From Streptomyces iranensis (GTDB lineage: Bacteria; Actinomycetota; Actinomycetes; Streptomycetales; Streptomycetaceae), in the NCBI RefSeq assembly GCF_017874715.1, contig NZ_JAGGLR010000017.1, forward strand, positions 124,001 through 188,000: a stretch of 64,000 nucleotides of DNA. Direction: 5' to 3'. The translations under genes were made by a program, and so were the position numbers. Under the pieces are notes generated by a model that saw only the letters and a program-made list of their open reading frames with translations, was not told the DNA's origin and searched no databases. Below are positions 26,243 to 33,612 of this stretch, one piece after another. How positions within the stretch are numbered: position 1 is the first letter of the stretch; every line of letters begins with the position of its first letter.

Positions 26243-26633
26243 GTGCGAATCCCGTCGATCCGGCCTGGGGTCTGGTGCAGCCTGGTGCTCGTGAATGATC
26301 TTCTCGCAGCTGATGCGGCACAGCTCGAGCCGTCGTCGCAGCGGGTGTGGAGTGAGAGGGTCGTCGTGGTCGGTGTCGAGCTCGGCGATCTGAGCGCGGG
26401 CCCGTTCGATGTGCGTATCGGTGCGGGAGATGTTCGCGCAGGCCGGGTTGCAGCGCGAGAAGTTCGGGGTTCGCTGGGAGGGCTTCACGCTTTGGGCAGG
26501 ACCTGGATCGCACCAGGAAGTCGCTGATGGCGGCGCCCGGATCCTCCCACGGAGGCATCACCAGTCGGTCTGATTCGAGAAGTTCTGTGTCAAGTCCAGC
26601 CGTGTTGCGCGCTTCTCTCTCCGGGGCCGCCAA
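26243..26633 (-). pseudogene. C-terminal remnant of a Tn554-type integrase/transposase
   Basis: Minus-strand pieces read LVMPPWEDPGAAISDFLVRS in one frame and then, after a frameshift near 26470, FSRCNPACANISRTDTHIERA and LTPHPLRRRLELCRISCEKII. The CNPACANI zinc-like motif followed by a charged helix is typical of the tail of TnpB-like recombinases that travel with DUF6262 proteins. The catalytic domain is absent because the element is cut at about 26633. Confidence 0.6.
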
Positions 26634-26639
26634 TCACCC

Positions 26640-26939
26640 CCTGTTCCCGGCGCTGACGTCGAGGCAGCGCTGTCGTGCGGCGCGGTAGCGGATCGAAGGC
26701 AGCTTCAGGACGCTGCCGAGGATGCCTGGGATGAGCTGAACAGAACGCTCCGCAACAAGGTGGAGACTGGGTTTCACCAGTGCGGGACCTTCGTCATCCC
26801 GTCCGAAACGCGGAAGTCGTTGGAGGCGTTGGTGACGGAGGCGATCACCAACCCGGGTGCACCGCCATACCGGGATGCTGTCGCGCAGTTGAACATGCTG
26901 CGCGCTGCATGCCAGGCCAAGATCGACACCATGGCGTGA
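26640..26939 (+). CDS. 3' part of an unrecognised gene, cut by the Tn554-type remnant
   Basis: One plus-strand frame is open up to a TGA at 26937-26939 and has protein-like composition: ADRRQLQDAAEDAWDELNRT, then KVETGFHQCGTFVIPSETRK, SLEALVTEAITNPG and MLRAACQAKIDTMA. It is helical and charged with strong wobble-position GC. No start is visible, and the left limit coincides with the transposon remnant, so it is probably the C-terminal third of a disrupted gene. I do not recognise the family. Confidence 0.4.
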   Translation, partial: PVPGADVEAALSCGAVADRRQLQDAAEDAWDELNRTLRNKVETGFHQCGTFVIPSETRKSLEALVTEAITNPGAPPYRDAVAQLNMLRAACQAKIDTMA

Positions 26940-27332
26940 AAGGCCGCGATAGCGGCGGAGTCTCCGTCCACCGCTCGATCGCAGTTCATCTGTAGGACTT
27001 CGTCGGAGAGCCCGCACATTAAAGCGCAACCGTGCCACGATAGGCACGCTCAAGAGAGACGAGCCGAGGCGGCCGCGGGAATGGCAAGCCCACTGCTGGT
27101 CTCCGCTCTCCCGAGGTCGACGTGCCGGGGGAGCGAAACCCACACCGAGAACACACCTCAACGCTGGGAGACCGATCACTCCTTTGGAGGTTGCCGGTGG
27201 TTGCGGGTCGGCTCCGCGTGGATCTGAAACGTCGGCGGGTCCTCAGCTCATGGCCACTGTTGTCAGGTGGTCGGGCTGAGGCTGCCTTGCCCCGGGCTCT
27301 ACCACCGCGAGTTGGATTGGGTCCGGACCCAC
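26940..27332. other. Intergenic region without recognisable gene
   Basis: About 390 bp with short overlapping open frames on both strands, none with recognisable motifs or a good ribosome site. The GC profile does not favour one frame throughout. Confidence 0.4.
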
Positions 27333-27527
27333 ATGCTGCCGAACTTCAGGACCCGGCTGATGCTTGTCGTCATCGCCGTGCTCTCCTCCCTCGTGGTCGC
27401 TCTTGCGACGGCGTTCCTCTTCTATGCCACCAAGGGCGGCTTCTTGGTCACGTTGACCATGGGAGGAGGCGCGTTCGTCACCACGATGACCCTGTTCCTC
27501 GGCGTGTTCTCTCTGCTTCTCCGGTAG
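27333..27527 (+). CDS. Small membrane protein, two predicted helices
   Basis: A 64-residue protein, MLPNFRTRLM followed by a hydrophobic helix (LVVIAVLSSLVVALATAFLF), a short polar turn YATKGG, and a second helix ending LFLGVFSLLLR. The ATG at 27333 gives a compact positive-inside N-terminus; an in-frame ATG at 27267 has no better support. A strong hairpin follows the stop by 30 bp, which supports it being a real transcription unit. Function unknown; such proteins are common cargo of actinobacterial integrative elements. Confidence 0.55.
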   Translation: MLPNFRTRLMLVVIAVLSSLVVALATAFLFYATKGGFLVTLTMGGGAFVTTMTLFLGVFSLLLR

Positions 27528-27556
27528 GGCGCGCACCACCAAACTCCCGGTGCGCG

Positions 27557-27586
27557 AGTGAGGCGGGCGCGGCGGCCCGCCTCACT
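27557..27586. terminator. Hairpin after the small membrane protein gene
   Basis: Perfect 12-bp arms (27557-27568 and 27575-27586) around GCGGCG, lying between convergent genes (27527 plus, 27625 minus), so probably bidirectional. Confidence 0.7.
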
Positions 27587-27624
27587 CTGCTCCTTGGCAT
27601 GAGGCCAGGACATGACGTACGCAG

Positions 27625-27804
27625 TCAGCTGGCCCGGATGGGCCAGTCACCAAACGGGATCGGCGGCTTTCCTGCCGCTTCACGAACCGCTTCGTCAGTT
27701 CCGCACGTGGCGCAGATCGGTACCTCGCGGTCAGCCGTCAGCCGGGAATGTGCGGGCCGTTCACCGAGCGGGCCGCCGCAGCGCGCACAGCGGGAGTCGG
27801 GCAC
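27625..27804 (-). CDS. 59-residue zinc-ribbon protein with GTG start
   Basis: Starting at GTG 27804, 3 bp after the stop of the upstream gene, the minus strand encodes VPDSRCARCGGPLGERPAH, then VPICATCGTDEAVREAAG and PPIPFGDWPI before TGA at 27625. Two CxxC pairs (residues 6/9 and 31/34) 25 residues apart form a plausible zinc ribbon. Small proteins with this plan and a PIPxxDWPI-like tail are frequent in Streptomyces, usually unannotated. The GAGGAGTG just before the GTG, within the end of the upstream gene, serves as ribosome site, so translation is likely coupled. It may bind nucleic acid or act as a partner of the 169-residue protein. Function unproven. Confidence 0.7.
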   Translation of the reverse strand: MPDSRCARCGGPLGERPAHSRLTADREVPICATCGTDEAVREAAGKPPIPFGDWPIRAS

Positions 27805-27807
27805 GGG

Positions 27808-28317
27808 TCACTCCTCGGGGTGCTCGCGGGCGGACTTGAGGATCAGGTTCCAGGTCGGGCGGGAGTAGGTCTTCTCCGTCTGCTCCTGGAGCTGGGGGAT
27901 CAGTTCGGCGTTCGTCGCGCCGGGGTTCGCCGCGATGGCCTGGCGCGCGAGGGTCAGCCACTCGTCTCCTTGGTAAGGGTAGGCCAGTCCGCGGCGGCCC
28001 TGCGGTCGTCCGCCGGCGTGACCGCGGCCTTTCCTCTCCGCGACGTACTTCCACAGCCTCCAGCGCTTCCACTTCGGGCGTCGACGGGTCGGGAACTCGT
28101 CCCAGTTGTCCGGTGTCGGCCAAGCCTCGGGCGGGTTCTTGACGTAGTGGGAGACGGTGGCGGAGTCGGCGAACCCGCAAACCTTCGCCGCCTCGGCCGG
28201 GCCCACCATCTCTTCGGGGTCGCCGTCGAGCTTCGGGGGGTTCGTGGTGTTCGCGGCGGCGCGCTGACGCTGAAGCTCGTGGTGCCACTTCGCCCAGACG
28301 CCGCCGTCCCAGTGCAT
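27808..28317 (-). CDS. Hypothetical helix-turn-helix-like protein of integrative-element type
   Basis: A 169-residue basic protein. The first third carries MVGPAEAAKVCGFADSATVS, which looks like a helix-turn-helix of the AlpA/MerR excisionase sort followed by HYVKNPPEAWPTPD. The centre is Arg/Lys/Trp-rich (RRRPKWKRWRLWKYVAERKG), and the end has LARQAIAANPGATNAELIP and a charged helix. Its stop is 3 bp before the GTG of the 59-residue zinc-ribbon gene, so the two are co-translated. Proteins like this occur in Streptomyces phage and ICE regions. A DNA-binding role is an inference. Confidence 0.6.
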   Translation of the reverse strand: MHWDGGVWAKWHHELQRQRAAANTTNPPKLDGDPEEMVGPAEAAKVCGFADSATVSHYVKNPPEAWPTPDNWDEFPTRRRPKWKRWRLWKYVAERKGRGHAGGRPQGRRGLAYPYQGDEWLTLARQAIAANPGATNAELIPQLQEQTEKTYSRPTWNLILKSAREHPEE

Positions 28318-28888
28318 GACGCCGCCGATGGTCTCCGCAACGGGCGGGTGCGGTACCCGACGACGACTGGCTCAACGCCTACATGGACGGGATCCAGCGG
28401 CACGCGGACTAGTAAGCACAGAATGCCCCGCCCGATCCGGGGCCTTTTCGTTTCGTATTTCGTTACGCATCGAGGCCCAGCGCCGGGCGCTTGTGGCCCT
28501 GGCAGGCGTTCAGGCACCGACCTCCTCGGCGGCGCTGGCAGGTGGGGCAGGTAGTCGCGGTCCATGCCGTGTACTTTCAGCCATCGTGCAGCGCCACCCT
28601 CTGCACACTCACAGCCCTCTACACAGGTCCGGGCATATGCCATTTCGAGAGTCCGCAGCCGAGAGACCTGCATCAACCGTGCAAGTTGCATCCGTGAGAG
28701 CCTCTAACGCGGGTCCGTCAAGCTTTACGTGTCGCCGAATTTCGACGCAGATGTTGTGTCTCATTGCCATCGGCCCATTACGGTCCAGGCAAGCGAAGGC
28801 CGGGCGGTCATCACCCGCCCGGCCTATGCAACCAGCGAGTCATCACCTCGCTGATCAGCAGCTCACCCGTGGAAGATTGGAACTCAAT
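28318..28888. other. Intergenic region with gene tail and terminator
   Basis: A plus-strand frame ends VPDDDWLNAYMDGIQRHAD at TAG 28410-28412 just before a terminator (28425-28448), which suggests the tail of a lost gene. The minus strand also has an open frame starting near 28691 (MQLARLMQVSRLRTLEMAYA, then CVEGCECAEGG and HGMDRDYLPHLPA), but its codon usage is unconvincing. The promoter of the DUF6907 gene should lie in the last 150 bp. Confidence 0.4.
28425..28448 (+). terminator. Intrinsic terminator
   Basis: GCCCCG/CGGGGC 6-bp stem (28425-28430, 28438-28443) with a 7-nt loop, followed by CTTTTC. This is the only classic T-tract terminator on the plus strand of the island, and it follows the orphan gene tail ending at 28412. 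Confidence 0.65.
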
Positions 28889-29308
28889 ATGAGCCTACTG
28901 CACGACATCCCGCCCCAGCAGTCTCCTGTGCCCACCCTCACCCCTGCCTCTCCTTCGTCCATCCGCCTGGTGGCTGCGGTGGTGCGGGGCCAGCGGGTTG
29001 CGGTCGAGTGCCCACCGTGGTGCGTGGTGGATCACGCCGCCCAAGATCTGGCGTATCTGGATGACTTGTCGCACGACGGTGAGGTGGCGACGCTTCCGGT
29101 GCGCCAGTTCGACGGCAGTGTCGAGCAGATCCTGACCACGCATCTCACGCAGTGGCCGTTCGCCGACAACGGTGAGGCGTACATCTCGGTGGACGCCGAC
29201 GGCAGCGGCGAGTGCAACGCGTACCACGGCGCTGCCGGGCTGGCATTCGCCGACCAGTTGGTGGCGCATGCCGAGCGGATTCGTCGGCTCGTGCACGTGC
29301 TGAACTAG
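28889..29308 (+). CDS. DUF6907-type protein
   Basis: A 139-residue protein starting MSLLHDIPPQQ at ATG 28889, with GGAAG 13 bp upstream. The core has VECPPWCVVDHAAQD, the CPxWC-x-x-H motif that characterises DUF6907 proteins of Streptomyces, then YISVDADGSGECNAYHGAAG and a C-terminal helix LVAHAERIRRLVHVL. The motif could bind a metal. Members are common in integrative elements and near BldC/WhiB-like regulators, with unknown function. A strong terminator follows directly. Confidence 0.72.
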   Translation: MSLLHDIPPQQSPVPTLTPASPSSIRLVAAVVRGQRVAVECPPWCVVDHAAQDLAYLDDLSHDGEVATLPVRQFDGSVEQILTTHLTQWPFADNGEAYISVDADGSGECNAYHGAAGLAFADQLVAHAERIRRLVHVLN

Positions 29309-29317
29309 GACACGCGC

Positions 29318-29357
29318 GCCGGGCCGCCCACCAACCGGGCGGCCCGGCTGGCTGTTT
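29318..29357 (+). terminator. Strong terminator after the DUF6907 gene
   Basis: Perfect 12-bp arms (29318-29329, 29337-29348) with a 7-nt loop, followed by TGGCTGTTTT. It lies between convergent genes and reaches the stop codon of the next minus-strand gene at 29358. Confidence 0.85.
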
Positions 29358-29927
29358 TCAAGGTGATTCACCGAGAAAGACGGCCCGCGCTGATCTGATG
29401 AAGAGCCCGAGTGCCTGGGCACAGGCCTGTTCCCATTCACTGAACCTTGCGGCGGCCACTTCACGGCGGTCCGTTGCGAGTCCGGCAGCGATACCGTGGC
29501 GTGCGAGAGCCGACTCCAGCAGGTTCTGGGCCGCAACAGATAGCGCAAGAGCATCGTGAGCTACTCCGCTCGGCCCAAACAGGTTGATCTCCGTACAGGC
29601 GTTCGTCAGGTGGCGCACTGCTGTCATGGCATCGACGATAGCCTTGGAATCGGTGGACCTATCGCCCTTACGCAGTGCAGCAAGGGCCGCTTCGAACGCT
29701 GCCTGAGTTGTGAGCACTCGCCCGTATGCCTGACGCCGCTCCTGTCGTAACCAGTGGGCTTCCTCGTTGCGCGCCTGCTCTGCTACTTGATCGGCGAGTG
29801 CGCGAGCTGCGACTTCTGCGCTGCGCCGGGCTCCGCGATAACTCGCGAGGCCGCCTACTGCAGCGCCGATTACAGCCCCAGCGAATCCGATGACGCCCGC
29901 ATAGAGCGCCGCAAGTCCCCCATCCAT
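29358..29927 (-). CDS. Hypothetical membrane-anchored coiled-coil protein
   Basis: A 189-residue protein. A glycine-rich hydrophobic N-terminal helix (LYAGVIGFAGAVIGAAVGGLASY, residues about 8-30) is followed by a long charged helical region (ALADQVAEQARNEEAHWLRQ, RQAYGRVLTTQAAFEAALAA) and further helices. This N-terminal anchor plus cytoplasmic helix layout is common in uncharacterised Streptomyces proteins. AGGATC precedes the ATG. No function can be given. It sits between the DUF6907 gene and an IS30 remnant. Confidence 0.6.
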   Translation of the reverse strand: MDGGLAALYAGVIGFAGAVIGAAVGGLASYRGARRSAEVAARALADQVAEQARNEEAHWLRQERRQAYGRVLTTQAAFEAALAALRKGDRSTDSKAIVDAMTAVRHLTNACTEINLFGPSGVAHDALALSVAAQNLLESALARHGIAAGLATDRREVAAARFSEWEQACAQALGLFIRSARAVFLGESP

Positions 29928-29998
29928 GCAGTGATCCTATGAAGGGGCTGGGAGTCGTCTACATCACGCGAAGCCCCCCACTCATCACTTCCGTTCTA

Positions 29999-30210
29999 GT
30001 GGTCGTTGCAACACCCCAGTTCAGGGGCCTGCTGCGGCAGTACTTCCCCCAGCGCACAGACCAGTCCCAGCACCGTCGCGAGGACCTGGACGCCGTCGCC
30101 GCCGAGCTGGACAGCCGCCCACGCAAAACGCTCGACTGGGAAACCCCAGCCGAGCGTCTCGCTAACCTCCTTGCCACAGCCAGTTGATCACTGTGTTGAG
30201 GACGACATCT
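29999..30210 (+). mobile_element. Internally deleted IS30-type element
   Basis: A left end containing GGTCGTTGCAACAC (29999-30013) is joined almost directly to the transposase tail, which reads FRGLLRQYFPQ, EDLDAVAAELDSRPRKTL and WETPAERLANLLATAS to TGA at 30185-30187. A degraded right end (GTGTTGAGGACGAC) follows. The DDE catalytic centre is missing. The right end and tail closely match the oppositely oriented remnant at 31226-31391. Confidence 0.75.
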
Positions 30211-30250
30211 GGAAAGCGCCTCACGGCTAGGAGGCTTCTCTTTGACTGAT

Positions 30251-31075
30251 TCAGCTGCTTGCTTCAGCTGGCGGCCGGTCGTCGATGACGATGCGGGTCA
30301 CGCCGGGTGGGCGCTGCTCGTTGTCGCCCTGGCCCTGTTCGATGTTGCCGTCGGTTTCGACTTTGCGGAGGGCGTCGCCGATGCGCCCATAGACCTTGGC
30401 TGCGAGGCGTCGGGTGCCTGGTTCGACGTCGGAGTTGCGCTGGGTGTGCCAGAGGGCATCGAGGACGGCGATGAGGGTGCGGCCGGACAGGTCCGCGTCG
30501 ATGAGACAGTCTTCTTCCCGGACAGCCCCGGGCAGGCGGAAATGTTCACCGCGGCTGGATTGGGCGACGAGGAAGTCCCAAGTGTCGCGGTGGCAGGAGA
30601 TTTCGGCGTAGGCGACGCCAGCCGCGAGGTCGAGGAGCTCTTCGAAGTCGCCTATGCTGGTTTGCTCAGGGGTGGCTAGTTCGGGCTGCTGCTGCGCCTG
30701 GTTGGCTTCGGCGATGGCTCGGGCTTCTGCAATGTCTGCTCGCCAACCTTCGATGGTGGCCCGCAGGTCGGTGATCTCGCGGAGGAGCCGGTCGTCGCCG
30801 CGGCTGTCGGCTGCGGCCCCCGTGGTTTCGAAGCTGCTGCGGAGTCGTTCGATGTCGGTGTGGAGTGTTTGGATCTCAGTGTGGAGGTTGTCGACTCTGC
30901 GGCTGATGACACCTGCGGAATCGCTGGTGCGCTGGGCGGCGCTGCCGATCTGGTCGATGCTGGTCTTGATGTTGTCGAGCCCTTGCTTGATCACTGTCGT
31001 GAGGGTGTCCTGTAACCCGTCGAGCTTCTTCTTCAACCCCTCGACAGCTTGGAGCACAGCACCAATTCCGAACAC
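30251..31075 (-). CDS. Hypothetical coiled-coil protein
   Basis: A 274-residue protein starting at GTG 31075, behind AAGGGGGG. Residues 1-120 form a long predicted coiled coil (VEGLKKKLDGLQDTLTTVIK, VDNLHTEIQTLHTDIERLRS, LLREITDLRATIEGWRADIA). The second half is more compact, with SCHRDTWDFLVAQSSRGEHF, GAVREEDCLIDADLSGRTLI and LAAKVYGRIGDALRKVE. No catalytic motif is seen. It is flanked by two IS30 remnants in opposite orientation, suggesting that it was carried or trapped between two copies. Possibly a structural or sensor subunit; function unknown. Confidence 0.65.
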   Translation of the reverse strand: MFGIGAVLQAVEGLKKKLDGLQDTLTTVIKQGLDNIKTSIDQIGSAAQRTSDSAGVISRRVDNLHTEIQTLHTDIERLRSSFETTGAAADSRGDDRLLREITDLRATIEGWRADIAEARAIAEANQAQQQPELATPEQTSIGDFEELLDLAAGVAYAEISCHRDTWDFLVAQSSRGEHFRLPGAVREEDCLIDADLSGRTLIAVLDALWHTQRNSDVEPGTRRLAAKVYGRIGDALRKVETDGNIEQGQGDNEQRPPGVTRIVIDDRPPAEASS

Positions 31076-31247
31076 GCATTCCCCCCTTGCTGGTAGCGGC
31101 GTTTCGCCGGTGAAAGGCTCCCCGCAGAGACATGGGGTGACGCGACGGGATCCGGCCGATGTAGGCGACGCGAGCAGGACTCAGGCGGCGCAGCAAAAAG
31201 GCCCCCGACCATGTGGCGAATTCCAGAGGTCGTTGCAACACATGTGA

Positions 31248-31391
31248 TCAACTGGCTGTTGCCAGGAGCTTAGCGAGACGCTCGGCTGGGGTTTCCCAGC
31301 CGAGCGTTTTGCGTGGTCGGCTGTTCAGCTCGGCGGCCACGGTGTCCAGCTCTTCGCGACTGTAGCGAGCATGGTCGGTGCCCTTGGGTGC
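31248..31391 (-). pseudogene. IS30-type transposase C-terminal remnant
   Basis: The minus strand reads APKGTDHARYSREELDTVAA, then ELNSRPRKTLGWETPAERLA and KLLATAS to TGA at 31248-31250, the C-terminal 45 or so residues of an IS30 transposase. The adjacent end sequence (GTCGTTGCAACACA at 31229-31242) is a good IS end. The rest of the transposase is gone, replaced by unrelated sequence to the right. Confidence 0.78.
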
Positions 31392-31669
31392 CTCTGTGTT
31401 TGTCAAGGTGTCTGGTGCGGTGGCGTAGGCTCGGTTTCGGCGGGTCCGGGAAGTGACTTGCCCGAAGAGTCGGCCGTCGGGGTTGGGCCGACCGCGCTGG
31501 ATGCTGCAGTCGCCCCCGGTTGTCCTCCTGGGCCCGTCGTTCGGGAGTGGCGGCGTTCGTCGCCGACCATCGTGCGCCAGACGTGATCAGCCAGGCGGCG
31601 GCGAAATGTGCGCCCTGCCAGTGCAGGAAGTCAACCTCGCCGCTCTCTGGCTGCGCATCTCCGCCCAGA

Positions 31670-32520
31670 TCGTTGAAGTGGCCTACCGGCTGTATGGTGA
31701 AGCGCCCAAAGCCGAGAGTGTCCGCACTCTGAACCTGAGCGATGAATCGACCGAAGTACTGGGTCAAGGGCGAGCCAGGCGGGACAAGGCGCGCGAGGAG
31801 TGGTCTTCTGCGAAAGCCTGGGTCGCGTCGGACCGGTTCTTCACTCACGAGAACGGCGAAGGACTCCACCCGGACTGGGTGAGCCGCCGCTTCAAGCGCC
31901 TGGTGGAGCTGTCCGGCCTACCTCCCGTGCGCCTTCATGACCTCCGGCACATCTCTGCCAGCCTGTCGTTGCTTCAGGGAAACGACATCAAGGTCGTCCA
32001 GGAGCGGCTGGGACACAGCTCGCGTCAGATCACCTCTGACACCTACACCAGCGTCCTTCCCGAGCTCGCACGACGCGAGACCCAGTCCATGACATCCGTG
32101 ATTCCACGCAGCGTGCCCTACGACGTGCTGAGGCAGCTCGAACTTCCGCAGAAGCTCTTCGATGACGGCATGATCGTCGTCCACGCCGACGCCGTCCGGG
32201 CCCGAGATGGCGCCTGGACGATCAGCGTGAAGGCCCGGCACAGCGACCGCCCTCTCGGAAGGATCAAGACATCTGCCGCCAGCCAGGAGAGGGCGGCCCA
32301 AGCCGCGATCCAGTGGGTGCGCGACCGCTGCAAGGAGGCCAGTCTGAAAATCCTTTCGGCGGCCAGGGTCGGCGGGCATCTTCCAGAGTCGGGGAAGCGC
32401 CTGCATCGTCTCGCCCGCTTCGTGATCGACAGCGGGGAGGAGCCAGGACTGGCCGGGTGGACTCGGGTTCCCGTCTCTCCGAGTGGTCCCGGGGCCAGCG
32501 AACAAGAAGGGGCTGCGTAG
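31670..32520 (+). pseudogene. Tyrosine site-specific integrase, 5'-truncated
   Basis: The catalytic C-terminal half is present: SVRTLNLSDESTEVL, a FTHENGEGLHPDWVSRRFKR segment, HDLRHISASLSL (the HxxR box with catalytic His and Arg), GHSSRQITSDTYTSVLPELA containing the second Arg-region His and the nucleophilic Tyr, and an extra C-terminal domain of about 110 residues. The N-terminal core-binding domain and first catalytic Arg are missing; the open frame before about 31670 has no integrase character and no start with a ribosome site. It reads towards the CAT-anticodon tRNA at 32672, whose 3' end faces it, the usual position of an integrase next to its attachment site. Marks the island edge. 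Confidence 0.8.
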
Positions 32521-32585
32521 GCCGTTCGCGGCCAAACCGGCGCCCTCCGGGCCCCTGTATGGTCCCTGGATCTTGGTCTGAACGG

Positions 32586-32627
32586 ATGAACGGGAGCCCC
32601 CGCATCGGCGCGGCGACTCCCGTTCAT
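32586..32627. terminator. Hairpin between integrase remnant and tRNA
   Basis: Perfect 11-bp arms (ATGAACGGGAG at 32586-32596 and its complement at 32617-32627) with a 20-nt GC-rich spacer. Probably a terminator serving the integrase and the convergent tRNA, though integrase arm sites near attachment sites can also be inverted repeats. Confidence 0.5.
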
Positions 32628-32671
32628 ATGTCTGCGCAGGTCAGGATGGGTCTGCCCGCGTAGTGCCCTGG

Positions 32672-32745
32672 TGGGGCGGGTGGGACTCGAACCCACGGCC
32701 GACGGATTATGAGTCCGCTGCTCTAACCGGCTGAGCTACCGCCCC
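32672..32745 (-). tRNA. tRNA with CAT anticodon (elongator Met or Ile2)
   Basis: On the minus strand the 74 bases fold into a full cloverleaf. The acceptor stem is GGGGCGG/CCGCCCC, the D arm GCTC...GAGC, the anticodon stem GCGGA/TCCGT with loop CTCATAA (anticodon CAT), and the T arm GTGGG-TTCGAGT-CCCAC. The discriminator is A and an encoded CCA follows (32671-32669). The D loop with paired GAGC and no initiator C1-A72 mismatch excludes tRNA-fMet. Whether it is elongator Met or lysidine-modified Ile2 cannot be decided by eye. Its 3' end faces the integrase remnant, so it is the likely attachment site of the island. Confidence 0.93.
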
Positions 32746-32883
32746 GTAACGGCGCGTCGTACACATCTGCGCGCGCCGTCTGCCGCAGCATAGCCGCTCA
32801 TACGATCTGCTGCTTCGGAGGGCCGATGCTGGGAGGCCCCCTGGCTGCGATCATGACGTAGATCACGTCCGGAGGGGGCCGGA

Positions 32884-32911
32884 AATGAAAAAGGACCCCA
32901 CAAGGGGTCCT
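32884..32911 (-). terminator. Terminator of the tRNA-Asn pair
   Basis: AGGACCCC/GGGGTCCT 8-bp stem (32892-32899, 32904-32911) with ACAA loop; on the minus strand it is followed by TTTTTCATTT. It lies 8 bp beyond the 3' end of the first tRNA-Asn in the direction of transcription. Confidence 0.85.
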
Positions 32912-32919
32912 CCTCACTG

Positions 32920-32992
32920 CTCCCCCGACTGGACTCGAACCAGTAACCCTCCGGTTAACAGCCGAATGCTCTGCCAATTGAGCTACAGGGGA
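32920..32992 (-). tRNA. tRNA-Asn (GTT), copy nearest the terminator
   Basis: 73 bases on the minus strand form a cloverleaf with acceptor TCCCCTG/CGGGGGA, D arm GCTC/GAGC, anticodon loop CTGTTAA (GTT, Asn), T arm ACTGG-TTCGAGT-CCAGT and discriminator G. CCA is not encoded. The anticodon stem is TTCGG/CCGGA, with a T-G pair. Only 5 bp separate it from the second copy, so the two are cotranscribed. Confidence 0.95.
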
Positions 32993-32997
32993 CCGAG

Positions 32998-33070
32998 CTC
33001 CCCCGACTGGACTCGAACCAGTAACCTGCCGGTTAACAGCCGGCTGCTCTGCCAATTGAGCTACAGGGGA
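32998..33070 (-). tRNA. tRNA-Asn (GTT), promoter-proximal copy
   Basis: 73 bases on the minus strand, identical to the neighbouring tRNA-Asn in acceptor, D and T arms but with anticodon stem GCCGG/CCGGC, which is fully Watson-Crick paired, and one variable-loop change. Discriminator G, no encoded CCA. It is transcribed first of the pair. Confidence 0.95.
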
Positions 33071-33317
33071 TTGCTCCATGTGCCGCGACCGTGGCCCCGC
33101 CCGGATCTCCCGGACGGCGTGCGCTCGCTGCGACACATACATTAGCGCAAGCAGGGGGGTGCTCCGCCAATCGGTTCGCCGCGTCCGCCCTCGGGCGAAC
33201 CTCCGCCGTTCCAGGGATGATCTTCTGGATGATCGTGGGTGATCTGCGGCGCGGGCGGGTAGACGTGCGGCACGACCCCGGGGTCCAGATGTGAAGGACA
33301 GCGAGAAGGGCAGGTCG

Positions 33318-33587
33318 ATGCGCTACCGGCTGACGTTCATCACCGGGATGGCTGTGGGTTACGTACTGGGCACGCGAGCCGGCCGCCAGCGGTACGAGCA
33401 GTTGCGCGCGTGCGCGCAGAAGTTCGCACGGAACCCGGCCGTCCGCAATACCGCCGAATCGGCCGCGCAAGGAGGTCGGCATGCCGCCGTGCGGGCGCTG
33501 GACAAGGTCCGGCCGCTGCGCGAGAAGATCGGGCAGCGCGACCCCCGCGCGGTGGGCGAGGACGACTGGGGCACCAGCAACACCTAG
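33318..33587 (+). CDS. YtxH-like small membrane-associated protein
   Basis: An 89-residue protein that opens MRYRLTFITGMAVGYVLGTRAGRQRYEQL, here cited in part: the GMAVGYVLGTRAGR stretch is the single hydrophobic segment followed by a basic Arg-rich turn that defines YtxH-type proteins. The rest is helical and charged. The ATG at 33318 gives the family start; the in-frame ATG at 33291 is possible. YtxH proteins are general-stress-associated in Bacillus; no role is established in Streptomyces. It precedes the FGGY kinase gene by 25 bp and may be in one transcript with it. Confidence 0.75.
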   Translation: MRYRLTFITGMAVGYVLGTRAGRQRYEQLRACAQKFARNPAVRNTAESAAQGGRHAAVRALDKVRPLREKIGQRDPRAVGEDDWGTSNT

Positions 33588-33612
33588 ACCCGGCGGTGGC
33601 ATGATCTGATCC

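Noticed and set aside
28318..28691. Minus-strand frame beginning MQLARLMQV with several Cys residues
   Set aside because: Codon usage is poor, it crosses a clear terminator, and only its first half looks protein-like. Kept as a remark in the region entry.
33071..33200. Promoter of the tRNA-Asn genes
   Set aside because: TAATGT on the minus strand near 33143 could be a -10 box, but the nearest TTGGCG is 20 bp away, too far for a confident call.
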